Assembly (NCBI GenBank): GCA_946621635.1
Contig: CAMOOR010000015.1
Coordinates: forward strand, 1-42,186
From: Colimorpha sp002372855
GTDB taxonomy: Bacteria; Bacteroidota; Bacteroidia; Bacteroidales; P3
DNA: 42,186 nucleotides
Direction: 5' to 3'
Part shown: positions 23,973 through 32,014 of the stretch, in pieces
Layout: each line of letters begins with the position of its first letter
How positions within the stretch are numbered: position 1 is the first letter of the stretch
The notes under the pieces: model-generated
Told to the model about the DNA's origin: nothing
Seen by the model: only the letters and a program-made list of their open reading frames with translations
Database searches by the model: none
Program-made: the position numbers and the translations under genes

Positions 23973-24730
23973 AACCACTGATACTCATAACCAACGACGA
24001 CGGAGTGACCGCCAAAGGTCTCCGGGCCCTCGACGAGGTGGCCATGGAGTTCGGCGACGTGGTGGTGATGGCGCCGGAATACAACGCCTCGGGCCTGAGC
24101 CACAGCATCACCTCGTCGCGGCCGCTGCGGGTACGCGAAGTAAAGCAGGCCGAAGGGCTGAGCGTATACTGCTGCGACGGCACGCCGGTGGACTGCGTGA
24201 AGCTGGCCGTGGAATACTTCTGCCCGCGACAGCCCGACGTGGTGCTCTCGGGCATCAACCATGGCAGCAACAGCTCCATCAACGTGCTCTACAGCGGCAC
24301 GATGGGCGCCGTGATCGAGGCCACAGCCCTCGGCATCGACGCCATAGGCTTCTCGCTGCTGCACCACAGCCCCGATGCCGACTTCAGCGCCTGCCTGCCC
24401 TATGTGCGCCAAATCATCGGCAACACCCTGGAGAAAGGGCTGCCGCAGGGGGTGTCGCTCAACGTGAACATACCCCGCCTGCCGGCGTCGGACATCAAAG
24501 GCATACGCATCTGCCACGAGGCAAAAGCCCAATGGAACGACAGTTTCGAGAAGCGTATCGACCCGCAGGGGCGTCCCTACTGGTGGCTCACGGGCAAATT
24601 CGTCTGCGACAACCCTCCGGAGAGCAGCGACGAATGGGCCCTGCGCAACGGGTACGTCTCCGTGGTGCCCATCCATCCCGACTTCACCCACTACCCCGCC
24701 ATCGAAGAACTTGCAAGCCAATACAAATAA
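23969..24730 (+). CDS. surE: 5'/3'-nucleotidase SurE
   Basis: 253 residues. The metal and phosphate site of SurE is intact: TNDDG with D10 and D11, S41 in NASGLSHS, and N97 in SGINHGSN. SurE dephosphorylates nucleoside monophosphates in the cytoplasm. It overlaps the DUF4340 gene by ATGA and lies just ahead of a small membrane protein gene and lpxB, an order often seen in Bacteroidales. Confidence 0.96.
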   Translation: MKPLILITNDDGVTAKGLRALDEVAMEFGDVVVMAPEYNASGLSHSITSSRPLRVREVKQAEGLSVYCCDGTPVDCVKLAVEYFCPRQPDVVLSGINHGSNSSINVLYSGTMGAVIEATALGIDAIGFSLLHHSPDADFSACLPYVRQIIGNTLEKGLPQGVSLNVNIPRLPASDIKGIRICHEAKAQWNDSFEKRIDPQGRPYWWLTGKFVCDNPPESSDEWALRNGYVSVVPIHPDFTHYPAIEELASQYK

Positions 24731-24739
24731 CCCTGACGC

Positions 24740-25030
24740 ATGAAACACTTCCTACAACAAGACACCATCGCCGTAGGCCTCGTCACGGGACTGGGCTCCA
24801 TCGCCGTGCTGGCGCTGCTGCTCACCGCCGGACTGATGATTGCCGGTGAACCGCCATCGGCACACCTCACCTGGTATGCCGGGTGCTTCGTGGCACCACT
24901 GCTCATCATGCGCTACTACATCAAACAGCAGAAGGCCATCGTCGCCAAAACACTTATGACGGTGCTCTTCCTCACCTTCATACCCTTCATGTTCGTCCTG
25001 TTCCGAACCCATAGCATCACGTTGAAATGA
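24740..25030 (+). CDS. Small membrane protein between surE and lpxB
   Basis: 96 residues with three hydrophobic segments (about 10-36, 44-58 and 70-88) and short polar loops; the C-terminus is SITLK. I do not recognise a named family. It overlaps lpxB by ATGA (25027-25030), so translation is coupled to lipid A synthesis. A role in the envelope is inferred from this coupling only. Confidence 0.8.
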   Translation: MKHFLQQDTIAVGLVTGLGSIAVLALLLTAGLMIAGEPPSAHLTWYAGCFVAPLLIMRYYIKQQKAIVAKTLMTVLFLTFIPFMFVLFRTHSITLK

Positions 25031-26187
25031 GATACTACATCATAGCCGGCGAGGCCTCGGGCGACCTCTATGGGGCCAACCTCATCGAGGCCCTGCGCAA
25101 GCAGGACCCGGAGGCGGAGTTCCGCTTCTGGGGCGGCGACGCCATGACGAAGGCCGCCGGACAGCCGCAGCGCCACATCCGCGACCTGGCCATCATGGGC
25201 TTCGTCGAAGTGGTGCTGCACCTGCGCACCGTGCTGGGCAACATCAGCTTCTGCAAGCAGGACATCCTCGGCTGGCACCCCGACGCCGTCATCGGCATCG
25301 ACTACCCTGGCTTCAACCTCAAGATCGAGAAGTGGGCACACGCCCAGGGCATCAAGGCCATCCACTACATCTCGCCCCAGCTGTGGGCCTGGAAGAAAGG
25401 CCGCCTCAAGGGCATGCGCCGCTACCTGGACCGTCTGTGCTACATACTGCCCTTCGAGCAGGACTTCTACGCCAAGAACAACATGCCCCAGGCCACCTAC
25501 GTGGGTCACCCCCTGCTGGAAATCATCCAGGGCCGCCCCGCCGACGCCCCCCTCTTCCCCAACGACCCGCGCCCCGTCATCGCCCTGCTGCCCGGCAGCC
25601 GCAAACAGGAACTGACCAAGAACCTGCCCGGCATGGTGCGACTGGCTGCCAAGCATCCCGAATACCACTTCGTTGTGGGCGGCATGAGCCTGCTGGGCAA
25701 AGCCATGTACGACCGCTTCATGGTCCCCGGCAGCGAGGAAAGCACCCAGCCTTCGACAATGGGACGCAGGCTGCCAGCCTGCGATGTGGTCTTCGACCAA
25801 ACCTACCGCCTCCTCTCGCAGTCTTTCGCCGCCGTGGTATGCTCCGGCACCGCCACCCTCGAGACTGCACTCTTCCATGTACCGCAGGTGGTCTGCTACC
25901 GCGGCAACGCCGTCAGCATCGCCATCGCCCGCGCCCTCGTGGGCAGGCGCATCAACCACATCGCCCTCGTCGACCTCATCGACGACAGCAACGTCGTCAC
26001 CGAACTCCTGCAGCAGGACTACAACGACCGCCGCCTCGAAGAGGAGTTCCGCCTCATCACCCTCGACACCGCCAACCGCCAGCGCATGCTCGACGGCTAT
26101 CGACGCGTGGAAGAGAAACTCGGCAGTGCCGGCGCCAGCCTCCGCACCGCCCAGACCATCATCGGGGAAATTAAAATTGAAAATTAA
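25027..26187 (+). CDS. lpxB: Lipid-A-disaccharide synthase LpxB
   Basis: 386 residues of glycosyltransferase family 19. It starts MRYYIIAGEASGDLYG, with IDYPGFNLKI, the YISPQLWAWKKGR motif, VGHPLLE, LLPGSRKQE and CSGTATLETALFHVPQVVCY in the expected order. It joins UDP-2,3-diacylglucosamine and lipid X to form the lipid A disaccharide at the inner membrane. A perfect 19-bp palindrome of the type found in spacers lies in frame and encodes RRLPAC (247-252). The segment from about 236 to 252 looks longer than in the homologues I remember, so it is probably an insertion in a surface loop. The last codons and stop fall in a 7-bp repeat. Confidence 0.96.
   Translation: MRYYIIAGEASGDLYGANLIEALRKQDPEAEFRFWGGDAMTKAAGQPQRHIRDLAIMGFVEVVLHLRTVLGNISFCKQDILGWHPDAVIGIDYPGFNLKIEKWAHAQGIKAIHYISPQLWAWKKGRLKGMRRYLDRLCYILPFEQDFYAKNNMPQATYVGHPLLEIIQGRPADAPLFPNDPRPVIALLPGSRKQELTKNLPGMVRLAAKHPEYHFVVGGMSLLGKAMYDRFMVPGSEESTQPSTMGRRLPACDVVFDQTYRLLSQSFAAVVCSGTATLETALFHVPQVVCYRGNAVSIAIARALVGRRINHIALVDLIDDSNVVTELLQQDYNDRRLEEEFRLITLDTANRQRMLDGYRRVEEKLGSAGASLRTAQTIIGEIKIEN
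25765..25783. repeat. 19-bp palindrome inside lpxB
   Basis: CGCAGGCTG-C-CAGCCTGCG is a perfect palindrome around one central C. The identical sequence is at 27788-27806, and close forms are at 27760-27778, 37355-37371 and 37504-37522, all outside conserved coding sequence. Here it is read in frame as RRLPAC. Confidence 0.9.
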
Positions 26188-26319
26188 AAATTGAAAATTG
26201 AAATCATACAACCCCTCAAACTTAACACTCAACACTTAACACTTAATACTTAACACTTAACACTTAATACTTAACACTTAACACTTAACACTTAACACTT
26301 AACACTTAATACTTAAGCC
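26173..26319. repeat. Two 7-bp tandem repeats (AAAATTG then ACTTAAC)
   Basis: From 26173 there are four units of AAAATTG type, which encode the last residues of LpxB and hold its stop codon. From 26220 there are fourteen near-perfect units ACTTAAC/ACTTAAT/ACTCAAC, ending with CCTTGAA, in which the TTG start of the next gene (26320) lies. This is the longest such array in the window. Confidence 0.9.
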
Positions 26320-27648
26320 TTGAAACGCATCCTTTCCATACTCCTGCTCCTCGCCATGACCCTGACAGCATACGCCGACAAGGTCAAAGTGCGTCTCTAT
26401 TCCAACACCACCATCCGCACCCTCAACGTCTCCTTCGACCTCGGCAACTACAACCTCTACGCCGACGGCGACCAACTGTTGGAAGACATGGTGGGAGAAG
26501 GCCGCTCGGTACTTATCCGTCCCGAAGGCAAACAACTGCATGTCAGCGTCAACGAGACCGACTACGGCACCTTCAACACCCTGCGCCTCGAGGCTACCGA
26601 CACCGCCTGCATCCTCTGCATCAACCCCGAGGGGAGCAAGCAGCGCACCTACGAGGGCGACCTCGAAGTCAGCCTCCTCAAGAGCGGCAGCCTCCAGTTG
26701 ATCAACAACGTGGAGTTCGAGACTTATATCGCCGGCGTCGTGCAAAGCGAAATCTACGGCAAGCGAACCGACATCTTCCGCATCCAGGCCATCATCTCGC
26801 GCACCTGGGCTCTGCGCAACATGGGCAAGCACCGCTCCGACGGATACAACTTCTGCGACCATGTCCACTGCCAGGCCTACCACAACCGCTGCATACGGCC
26901 CGACATCATGATGGGGGCCATCCAGAGCAGCGGCGAGACCCTCGTGGACCAGTTCGGCGCCCTCATCGAGACCCCCTTCCACTCCAACTCCGGCGGCGAG
27001 ACAGCCAACTCCGAGGATGTCTGGCGCGCCGCCCTGCCCTACCTCCGCTCCGTTGCAGACACATTCTCTTACCACATGCGTCAAAGCGACTGGACGAAGA
27101 CCGTCTCCGTCGACCGCTGGCTCTCCTACTTCGCCAAGACCCACAAGCTGGACACCAAGAACCCCGCCGTCCGCGACACCCTCCTCCACTTCACCCAGGA
27201 GCACCGTCGCGTGCGCATCCTCGGCGTGCCGCTGACACGCGTGCGCGTCGACTGGCAGCTGAAGTCCACCTTCTTCTCCGTCAGCGTCGACCCCGACGCC
27301 AACAATGTCATCCTCCACGGCCACGGCTACGGCCACGGCGTGGGACTCTCGCAGGAGGGAGCCATCCGCATGGTGGAGCTGGGCATAGACTACGACAGCA
27401 TCCTACGCCACTACTACACCGGCGCCGAGGTGCACCAAGACCCCCATGCCAACCGCAACTATGTGGAGCAATACGTAGAACAAATCAACCGCATCATCGA
27501 GGAAGATAAGAACCGCAAGACCCAGGTACGCTCCAAGAAAGACGACTGGCTGGGACGCCTCTTCCGCCTGCGCGACCGCGAGGAACGCGAAGAGGTCTAC
27601 ATCGAAGCCGAACAAGACAACGAGAAAGACTGGGAATACGAATGGTAA
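26320..27648 (+). CDS. SpoIID/LytB-domain protein, secreted
   Basis: 442 residues. A TTG start at 26320 is used because it alone gives the full signal peptide (KRILSILLLLAMTLTAYA); no ATG lies upstream in frame. The SpoIID domain (about 110-370) shows FETYIAGVVQSEIYG with the catalytic-type Glu, the HSNSGGETANSEDVW motif and GHGYGHGVGLSQEGA. SpoIID-type enzymes are lytic transglycosylases that cut denuded glycan strands; in non-sporing Bacteroidetes the role is in cell-wall turnover, known only by family. The C-terminal 60 residues are highly charged and probably disordered. Confidence 0.9.
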   Translation: MKRILSILLLLAMTLTAYADKVKVRLYSNTTIRTLNVSFDLGNYNLYADGDQLLEDMVGEGRSVLIRPEGKQLHVSVNETDYGTFNTLRLEATDTACILCINPEGSKQRTYEGDLEVSLLKSGSLQLINNVEFETYIAGVVQSEIYGKRTDIFRIQAIISRTWALRNMGKHRSDGYNFCDHVHCQAYHNRCIRPDIMMGAIQSSGETLVDQFGALIETPFHSNSGGETANSEDVWRAALPYLRSVADTFSYHMRQSDWTKTVSVDRWLSYFAKTHKLDTKNPAVRDTLLHFTQEHRRVRILGVPLTRVRVDWQLKSTFFSVSVDPDANNVILHGHGYGHGVGLSQEGAIRMVELGIDYDSILRHYYTGAEVHQDPHANRNYVEQYVEQINRIIEEDKNRKTQVRSKKDDWLGRLFRLRDREEREEVYIEAEQDNEKDWEYEW

Positions 27649-27653
27649 ACGGA

Positions 27654-27709
27654 AAAATTGAAAATTGAGAATTGAAAATTGAAAAATAAAAATTGATAAT
27701 TGAAACAAC
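27654..27709. repeat. Degenerate 7-bp tandem repeat (AAAATTG type)
   Basis: About eight units: AAAATTG twice, AGAATTG, AAAATTG, AAAAATA, AAAATTG, ATAATTG and AAACAAC. They fill the spacer after the SpoIID-like gene and match the units at the end of lpxB. Confidence 0.85.
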
Positions 27710-27759
27710 ATAATTAATATAATATGAAAAATACAATAACCGATACACCACGCCTGGAA

Positions 27760-27806
27760 CGCGGGCTGCCAGCCCGCGAAATTGGAGCGCAGGCTGCCAG
27801 CCTGCG
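27760..27806. repeat. Two 19-bp palindromes in tandem
   Basis: CGCGGGCTG-C-CAGCCCGCG (27760-27778) and CGCAGGCTG-C-CAGCCTGCG (27788-27806) are both perfect. They differ by the pair G/C against A/T in the stem, a compensated change that keeps the hairpin. They lie in the leader of the thioredoxin-like gene, about 14 bp before its start codon. Confidence 0.9.
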
Positions 27807-27819
27807 AATGCGCAAGACA

Positions 27820-28359
27820 ATGAAAACCCTGACCCGCGTCAGCCTGATTCTTATTTATTCATTCTTCATTCTTCATTCCACAGCATCCGCCCAGGTGAAG
27901 TGGCACAGCATCGACGAGGCCGCCAACGCCAAGATCGGCACCCGCATCTACCTCGTCGACTTCTACACCGACTGGTGCGGATACTGCAAGAAAATGGACC
28001 GCGAGACCTTCACCGACGCCACCGTGACGCAAATCATCAACAAGTACTACTACCCCGTCAAATTCAACGCCGAGAGCCGCAGCGCCGTCACCTGGTTCGG
28101 CACCACCTATCCCCCCGCCTCCGGCCGCCATCGCTCCCACGGCTTCGCCCGCGGCATCCAGGGCTACCCCACCTCCGTACTCTACCTCGCCAACGGCAAG
28201 GCTCTCCAGGCCATCCCCGGATTCTACTCCGCCAAGGACTACACCATCATCCTCTGGTACTTCGCCAGCGGCGACTACCAGCGCTACCCCTACGAGCGCT
28301 ACCAGCGCATCTTCGACAAGGAAATCCGCCCCGTCATGGAAAAAGAACTCAACAAATAA
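27820..28359 (+). CDS. Secreted thioredoxin-like protein
   Basis: 179 residues. The signal peptide MKTLTRVSLI...STASAQ fixes the start at 27820; an in-frame ATG at 27724 would add a nonsense stretch encoded by the palindromes. The active site is WCGYC (C53, C56), and the cis-Pro is P117 in GYPTSV. It is of the thioredoxin_7/DsbD-gamma-like type, expected to reduce or shuffle disulfides in the periplasm. The C-terminus forms an Arg/Tyr/Glu-rich helix region. Confidence 0.88.
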   Translation: MKTLTRVSLILIYSFFILHSTASAQVKWHSIDEAANAKIGTRIYLVDFYTDWCGYCKKMDRETFTDATVTQIINKYYYPVKFNAESRSAVTWFGTTYPPASGRHRSHGFARGIQGYPTSVLYLANGKALQAIPGFYSAKDYTIILWYFASGDYQRYPYERYQRIFDKEIRPVMEKELNK

Positions 28360-28368
28360 GGGTGCCGG

Positions 28369-28459
28369 GAGCTGTGAGCTGTGAGCTGTAATCTGTAAGC
28401 TGTGAGCTGTAAGTGGCTGGCGCAAAACTTAAAACTTAAAACTGAAAGCTTAACACTGA
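28369..28459. repeat. 7-bp tandem repeat (GAGCTGT then AAACTTA)
   Basis: Thirteen units in one phase: six of GAGCTGT/AAGCTGT type, then AAGTGGC and TGGCGCA, then AAACTTA, AAACTTA, AAACTGA, AAGCTTA and ACACTGA, ending five bases before the ftsY ATG. A 41-base part (28393-28433) is identical to 34099-34139. Confidence 0.88.
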
Positions 28460-28464
28460 ATAAT

Positions 28465-29424
28465 ATGGGACTTTTCAATTTCGGCCGCAAAACAAAAGAA
28501 GAGGAGAAGCAGACCCTCGACCAGGGCCTGGCCAAGACCAAAACCAGCTTCTTCCAGAAACTCACCAAGAGCATCCTTGGCAAATCCACCGTCGACGACG
28601 ACGTGCTGGACAACCTCGAGGAGACCCTCGTCACCTCCGACGTAGGCGTCGACACCACGCTCAAAATCATCGACCACCTGCAGGAACGCATCAAACGCGA
28701 CCGCTACATCTCCACCTCCGAACTCAACTCCATCCTCAAGGCCGAGGTGGCTCAGCTGCTGCGCCAACCGCAGAGCAACTTCCCCGCCGACTTCGACTCG
28801 CCCCTGCCGCACCACCCCTACGTCATCCTCGTCGTGGGCGTCAACGGCGTAGGCAAGACCACAACCATCGCCAAACTGGCCTACCGCTACAAGCAGGCCG
28901 GCAAGAAGGTGATGCTCGGCGCCGCCGACACCTTCCGCGCCGCAGCCGTGGAGCAGCTCATGCTCTGGGCCGACCGCGTCGACGTGCCCATCGTGCAGCA
29001 GGGCATGGGCGCCGACCCCGCCTCCGTGGCCTACGACACCCTCCAGAGTGCCCTGGCCAAGGACTCCGACGTCGTCATCATCGACACCGCCGGACGCCTC
29101 CACAACAAGGTGGGCCTCATGAACGAACTCTCCAAGATCCGCAAGGTGATGCAAAAGCTCGTCCCAGACGCCCCCCACGAGGTGCTCCTCGTCCTCGACG
29201 CCTCCACGGGCCAGAACGCCATCGAGCAGGCACGCCAGTTCACACAGGCCACCGACGTCAACGCCCTGGCCCTCACCAAGCTCGACGGCACCGCCAAGGG
29301 CGGCGTCATCATCGGCATCTCCGACCAGTTCCACATCCCCGTGCGCTACATAGGCCTCGGCGAGAAAATGACCGACCTCCAACTCTTCAACCCCGACGAC
29401 TTCGTAGACTCCCTCTTCGCATGA
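28465..29424 (+). CDS. ftsY: Signal recognition particle receptor FtsY
   Basis: 319 residues with a short N-terminus and a full NG domain, as is usual in Bacteroidetes where the long acidic A domain is missing. GTPase motifs: GVNGVGKT (125-132), DTFRAAA (155-161), DTAGR (207-211) and TKLD (271-274). It docks SRP-bound ribosomes at the inner membrane. The start at 28465 lies right after the 7-bp repeat; the frame is open to 28402 only through repeat sequence. It overlaps rimO by ATGA. Confidence 0.96.
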   Translation: MGLFNFGRKTKEEEKQTLDQGLAKTKTSFFQKLTKSILGKSTVDDDVLDNLEETLVTSDVGVDTTLKIIDHLQERIKRDRYISTSELNSILKAEVAQLLRQPQSNFPADFDSPLPHHPYVILVVGVNGVGKTTTIAKLAYRYKQAGKKVMLGAADTFRAAAVEQLMLWADRVDVPIVQQGMGADPASVAYDTLQSALAKDSDVVIIDTAGRLHNKVGLMNELSKIRKVMQKLVPDAPHEVLLVLDASTGQNAIEQARQFTQATDVNALALTKLDGTAKGGVIIGISDQFHIPVRYIGLGEKMTDLQLFNPDDFVDSLFA

Positions 29425-30692
29425 AAATCAACATCATCACCCTGGGCTGCAGCAAGAACACCGTCGACAGCGAGAAGCTGGCCGGACGCCTCACCGCCGA
29501 AGGCCACACCGTCTATTTCGACCGCCAGAAGAACGACTGCGACACCGTCATCGTCAACACCTGCGGCTTCATCGGCGACGCCAAGGAGGAGAGCATCAAC
29601 GTCATCCTCGAACAGATTGCCGCCAAGCGCCGCCGCCACAACAAGACGCGTCTAGTCGTCACCGGCTGCCTCGTGCAGCGCTACCTCGGAGAATTGAAAG
29701 CCGAGATGCCCGAGGTCGATGAATGGCACGGCACCGACTACTTCAGTCTCGCCGAGCCCCAGCGCTCCCTCTCCACCCCCGGTCACTACGCCTACCTCAA
29801 AATCGCCGAAGGCTGCAACCGCTCCTGCTCCTACTGCGCCATACCACTCATTCGCGGCGCCCACCGCTCGCGCCCCATCGACGACCTCGTTGCCGAAGCC
29901 AAACAGCTGGTGGCCAACGGCGTCAAGGAGCTCATCGTCATCTCGCAGGACACCACCTACTACGGCCTCGACCTCTACCACCGCCGCGCCCTCGGCGAAC
30001 TGCTCAACCGCCTGGCCACCGAAAGCGGCGCCGCCTGGATACGCCTCCACTACACCTACCCCACCTCCTTCCCCATCGACGCCATTGACGCCATCGCCAG
30101 CCACCCCAACATCTGCAACTACATCGACATCCCCCTGCAGCACATCAACTCGCGCATCCTCAGCTCCATGCAGCGCGGCATCGACCGCGAGGGCACCCTG
30201 CGCCTCATCGACACCTTCCGCCAGAAACTGCCCGACGTGGCCATCCGCACCACCCTCATCGTCGGCTACCCTGGCGAAACACAGGAGGAGTTCGAGGAAC
30301 TGAAGGACTTCGTGCGCCAAGCCCGCTTCGACCGCATGGGATGCTTCGCCTACAGCCCCGAGGAGGGCACCGCAGCCTACAGCCTGCCCGACGACGTGCC
30401 GCAGCAGGAGAAGGAACGCCGCGTCAGCGAACTGATGGCCATCCAGGAACAGATATCACTCGAAAAGAACCAGACACGCATCGGCCAGACCCTGCGCGTC
30501 ATCGTCGACGGCCACTACGAAAACTACCTCGTGGGCCGCACACAATACGACAGCCCCGAGGTCGACGACGAAGTGCTCATTGACACCCAAACAATCAAAC
30601 CTTCAAGTCTTCAGGCAATCCAACCCGGCGATTTCGTCGACGTCGTCGTCACCGACGCCCTCGAGAACGACCTCATGGCCCGCCTCGCATAA
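29421..30692 (+). CDS. rimO: Ribosomal protein S12 methylthiotransferase RimO
   Basis: 423 residues. The N-terminal cluster is held by C10, C48 and C83; the radical-SAM motif is C132-x3-C136-x2-C139 (CNRSCSYC); a TRAM-like domain follows. It adds a methylthio group to an Asp of ribosomal protein S12. In the TRAM region, residues about 391-403 (TIKPSSLQAIQPG) are encoded by a locally AT-rich, repetitive stretch unlike the rest of the gene and look like an insertion. It is coupled to ftsY by ATGA and converges on rex. Confidence 0.96.
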   Translation: MKINIITLGCSKNTVDSEKLAGRLTAEGHTVYFDRQKNDCDTVIVNTCGFIGDAKEESINVILEQIAAKRRRHNKTRLVVTGCLVQRYLGELKAEMPEVDEWHGTDYFSLAEPQRSLSTPGHYAYLKIAEGCNRSCSYCAIPLIRGAHRSRPIDDLVAEAKQLVANGVKELIVISQDTTYYGLDLYHRRALGELLNRLATESGAAWIRLHYTYPTSFPIDAIDAIASHPNICNYIDIPLQHINSRILSSMQRGIDREGTLRLIDTFRQKLPDVAIRTTLIVGYPGETQEEFEELKDFVRQARFDRMGCFAYSPEEGTAAYSLPDDVPQQEKERRVSELMAIQEQISLEKNQTRIGQTLRVIVDGHYENYLVGRTQYDSPEVDDEVLIDTQTIKPSSLQAIQPGDFVDVVVTDALENDLMARLA

Positions 30693-30702
30693 ACCGACCA
30701 AA

Positions 30703-30754
30703 GCAAATCGCATGTTGCAATTTGCACGTTGTCGTTGTTGTCTCTGTTGTCGTT
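30703..30754. repeat. Palindrome plus 9-bp GTTGTC units, copy X
   Basis: A 23-bp imperfect palindrome (arms GCAAAT/ATTTGC, core CGCATGTTGC) is followed by ACGTTGTCGTT, GTTGTCTCT and GTTGTCGTT. The same arrangement, of the same length, occurs at 37441-37493, with changed but still paired arms (GCACAC/GTGTGC). It lies in the convergent gap between rimO and rex and could end transcription on either side. Confidence 0.8.
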
Positions 30755-30757
30755 AGA

Positions 30758-31432
30758 TTACTCCTTCGACACCAACTTCGACAGCGCCGCCAGGCTGGCA
30801 GCCAGGTTCTCGTTGCGGATAGCCACGTCGGCCGGCAGGTCGATATGCGCCGGCGCAAAATTCCATATACCCTTGATGCCGCTGGCCACAAGCTGGTCCG
30901 CCACCCCCTGAGCCTGCGGCCCGGGGACGGCAATGATGCCCAACTTGACACCCAGACGCTTCACCAGCTTCTCCATCTTCGACACATTGTATACCGGCTT
31001 GCCGCCGACAATCTGTCCCACCACATGCTCGTCGACATCGAATCCCGCCACAACATCCAGGCCGTAGTTCTTGAATCCCGGATACTGCAACAGGGTCTTG
31101 CCCAGGCCACCGACACCCACGAGCACAGCTTCGTTGTAATTGTCGTAGCCCAGGTACGTCTTCATGTCCTGAAGCAACTGGCTGGTACGGAACCCCATCT
31201 TGGGCCGCCCAGGAGCCGAGCTCACACTGGCCAGGTCCTTGCGCACCAGCACGGGGTTCAACGACAGGCTCTCTGCCATTACACTCGACGAAATATACTC
31301 CTGCCCTTCCTTTAGCCTGTCCTGTACATAACAATAATAAACCGGCAAACGACTCAAGGTCGACTTCATAACGGAAACCGGTTTTGATTCCTCTGACTCA
31401 CCCTTTCTCCTCAATGTTTTACCTTTTACCAT
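30758..31432 (-). CDS. rex: Redox-sensing transcriptional repressor Rex
   Basis: 224 residues. There is an N-terminal winged helix (about 25-85: STLSRLPVYYCYVQ, with VLVRKDL and a basic wing), then a Rossmann NAD(H)-binding domain with GVGGLG (106-111, where GVGNLG is more usual). Rex senses the NADH/NAD+ ratio and represses fermentation and respiration genes when NADH is low. It is monocistronic, divergent from the riboswitch-led btuB unit. No clear Rex operator is visible in its own leader. Confidence 0.94.
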   Translation of the reverse strand: MVKGKTLRRKGESEESKPVSVMKSTLSRLPVYYCYVQDRLKEGQEYISSSVMAESLSLNPVLVRKDLASVSSAPGRPKMGFRTSQLLQDMKTYLGYDNYNEAVLVGVGGLGKTLLQYPGFKNYGLDVVAGFDVDEHVVGQIVGGKPVYNVSKMEKLVKRLGVKLGIIAVPGPQAQGVADQLVASGIKGIWNFAPAHIDLPADVAIRNENLAASLAALSKLVSKE

Positions 31433-31463
31433 AATATAAATCTACGTTCCTAAAAAAACGATG

Positions 31464-31495
31464 CAAAAATACATAAAAAACTGCAAAATAGCAAC
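31464..31495 (-). promoter_or_regulatory. Promoter for rex
   Basis: On the minus strand, GTTG (31495-31492) is followed after 20 bp by TATTTTTG (31471-31464), fitting the Bacteroidetes promoter with one mismatch upstream. The start codon is 31 bp beyond the -7 box. Confidence 0.55.
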
Positions 31496-31782
31496 AAAAG
31501 AGTGAAAAAAACATTCCACTAACGCACAACTCACACTAAGACAATGCTGTCCAAACTGAGAAATAGCCGTCAAAAATTGGCCAACACACCCACTATAGCC
31601 TCGCCCCCCAATGCTCTTTTCACCATTTCCCAGTCCCTCCGCCTACCTTCCATCTCCTTCCGGAGTGGAGAATGGTAAAAAGCGGGTATGAACGTGGTAA
31701 GAAGATGGGAAGAAGATGATAGGTTAACAGTACTGATTTCCAACCTTTTGAAAAAAGATGCCGACGAATCATTTTTTTTGCG

Positions 31783-31790
31783 TATCTTTG
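31783..31790 (+). promoter_or_regulatory. -7 box of the promoter for the cobalamin riboswitch
   Basis: TATCTTTG is a perfect -7 element placed a few bases before the riboswitch aptamer, so the transcript would begin at its 5' edge. The upstream element is not clear. The preceding 31500-31780 has no gene; it holds a loosely symmetrical stretch (31618-31735, ACCATT...AATGGT around a CTCC/GGAG hairpin) that I cannot interpret. Confidence 0.6.
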
Positions 31791-31794
31791 CAGC

Positions 31795-31980
31795 CGGTTT
31801 TGGTTCCCCCGCGAGGGGGCCAAGAGGGAATCGGGTGCGAATCCCGAGCAGTCCCGCTGCTGTGAGTTCCAACAAGTTAGGACATCTCCGCACACAGGGT
31901 CACTGTGGTACATAACACGCCATGGGAAGGCCGCGAAGAGGGTCCGGAACAAGCCAGAAGACCTGCCAGAGCCGACAATC
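31795..31980 (+). promoter_or_regulatory. Cobalamin (B12) riboswitch
   Basis: The conserved cobalamin aptamer blocks occur in order: a 5' stem (GGTTCCCC...GGGGGCC), GGTGCGAATCCCGAGCAG, TCCCGCTGCTGTGAG, a GTCACTG version of the GCCACTG block, GGGAAGG, and AGCCAGAAGACCTGCC (the B12 box region). It ends about 35 bp before the btuB start, with GAGGAAAGGA as a possible ribosome-binding site between. It should switch off btuB and btuG when adenosylcobalamin is plentiful. Confidence 0.95.
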
Positions 31981-32014
31981 AATCATTAACAGCCCTCGAG
32001 GAAAGGACGTTTTG

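Noticed and set aside
26220..26319. CRISPR array as an explanation for the regular repeats, here and at 40771-41208.
   Set aside because: The 7-bp units have no spacers, and the 154-bp repeat is a direct tandem without unique spacers; no cas gene is present.
27724..27819. Longer N-terminus of the thioredoxin-like protein.
   Set aside because: It is encoded by two palindromic repeats and would hide the signal peptide that begins at 27820.
31570..31982. Short frames opposite the riboswitch region.
   Set aside because: They overlap a structured RNA leader and have no recognisable features.
31922..32014. Longer N-terminus of BtuB.
   Set aside because: It lies inside the conserved cobalamin riboswitch.
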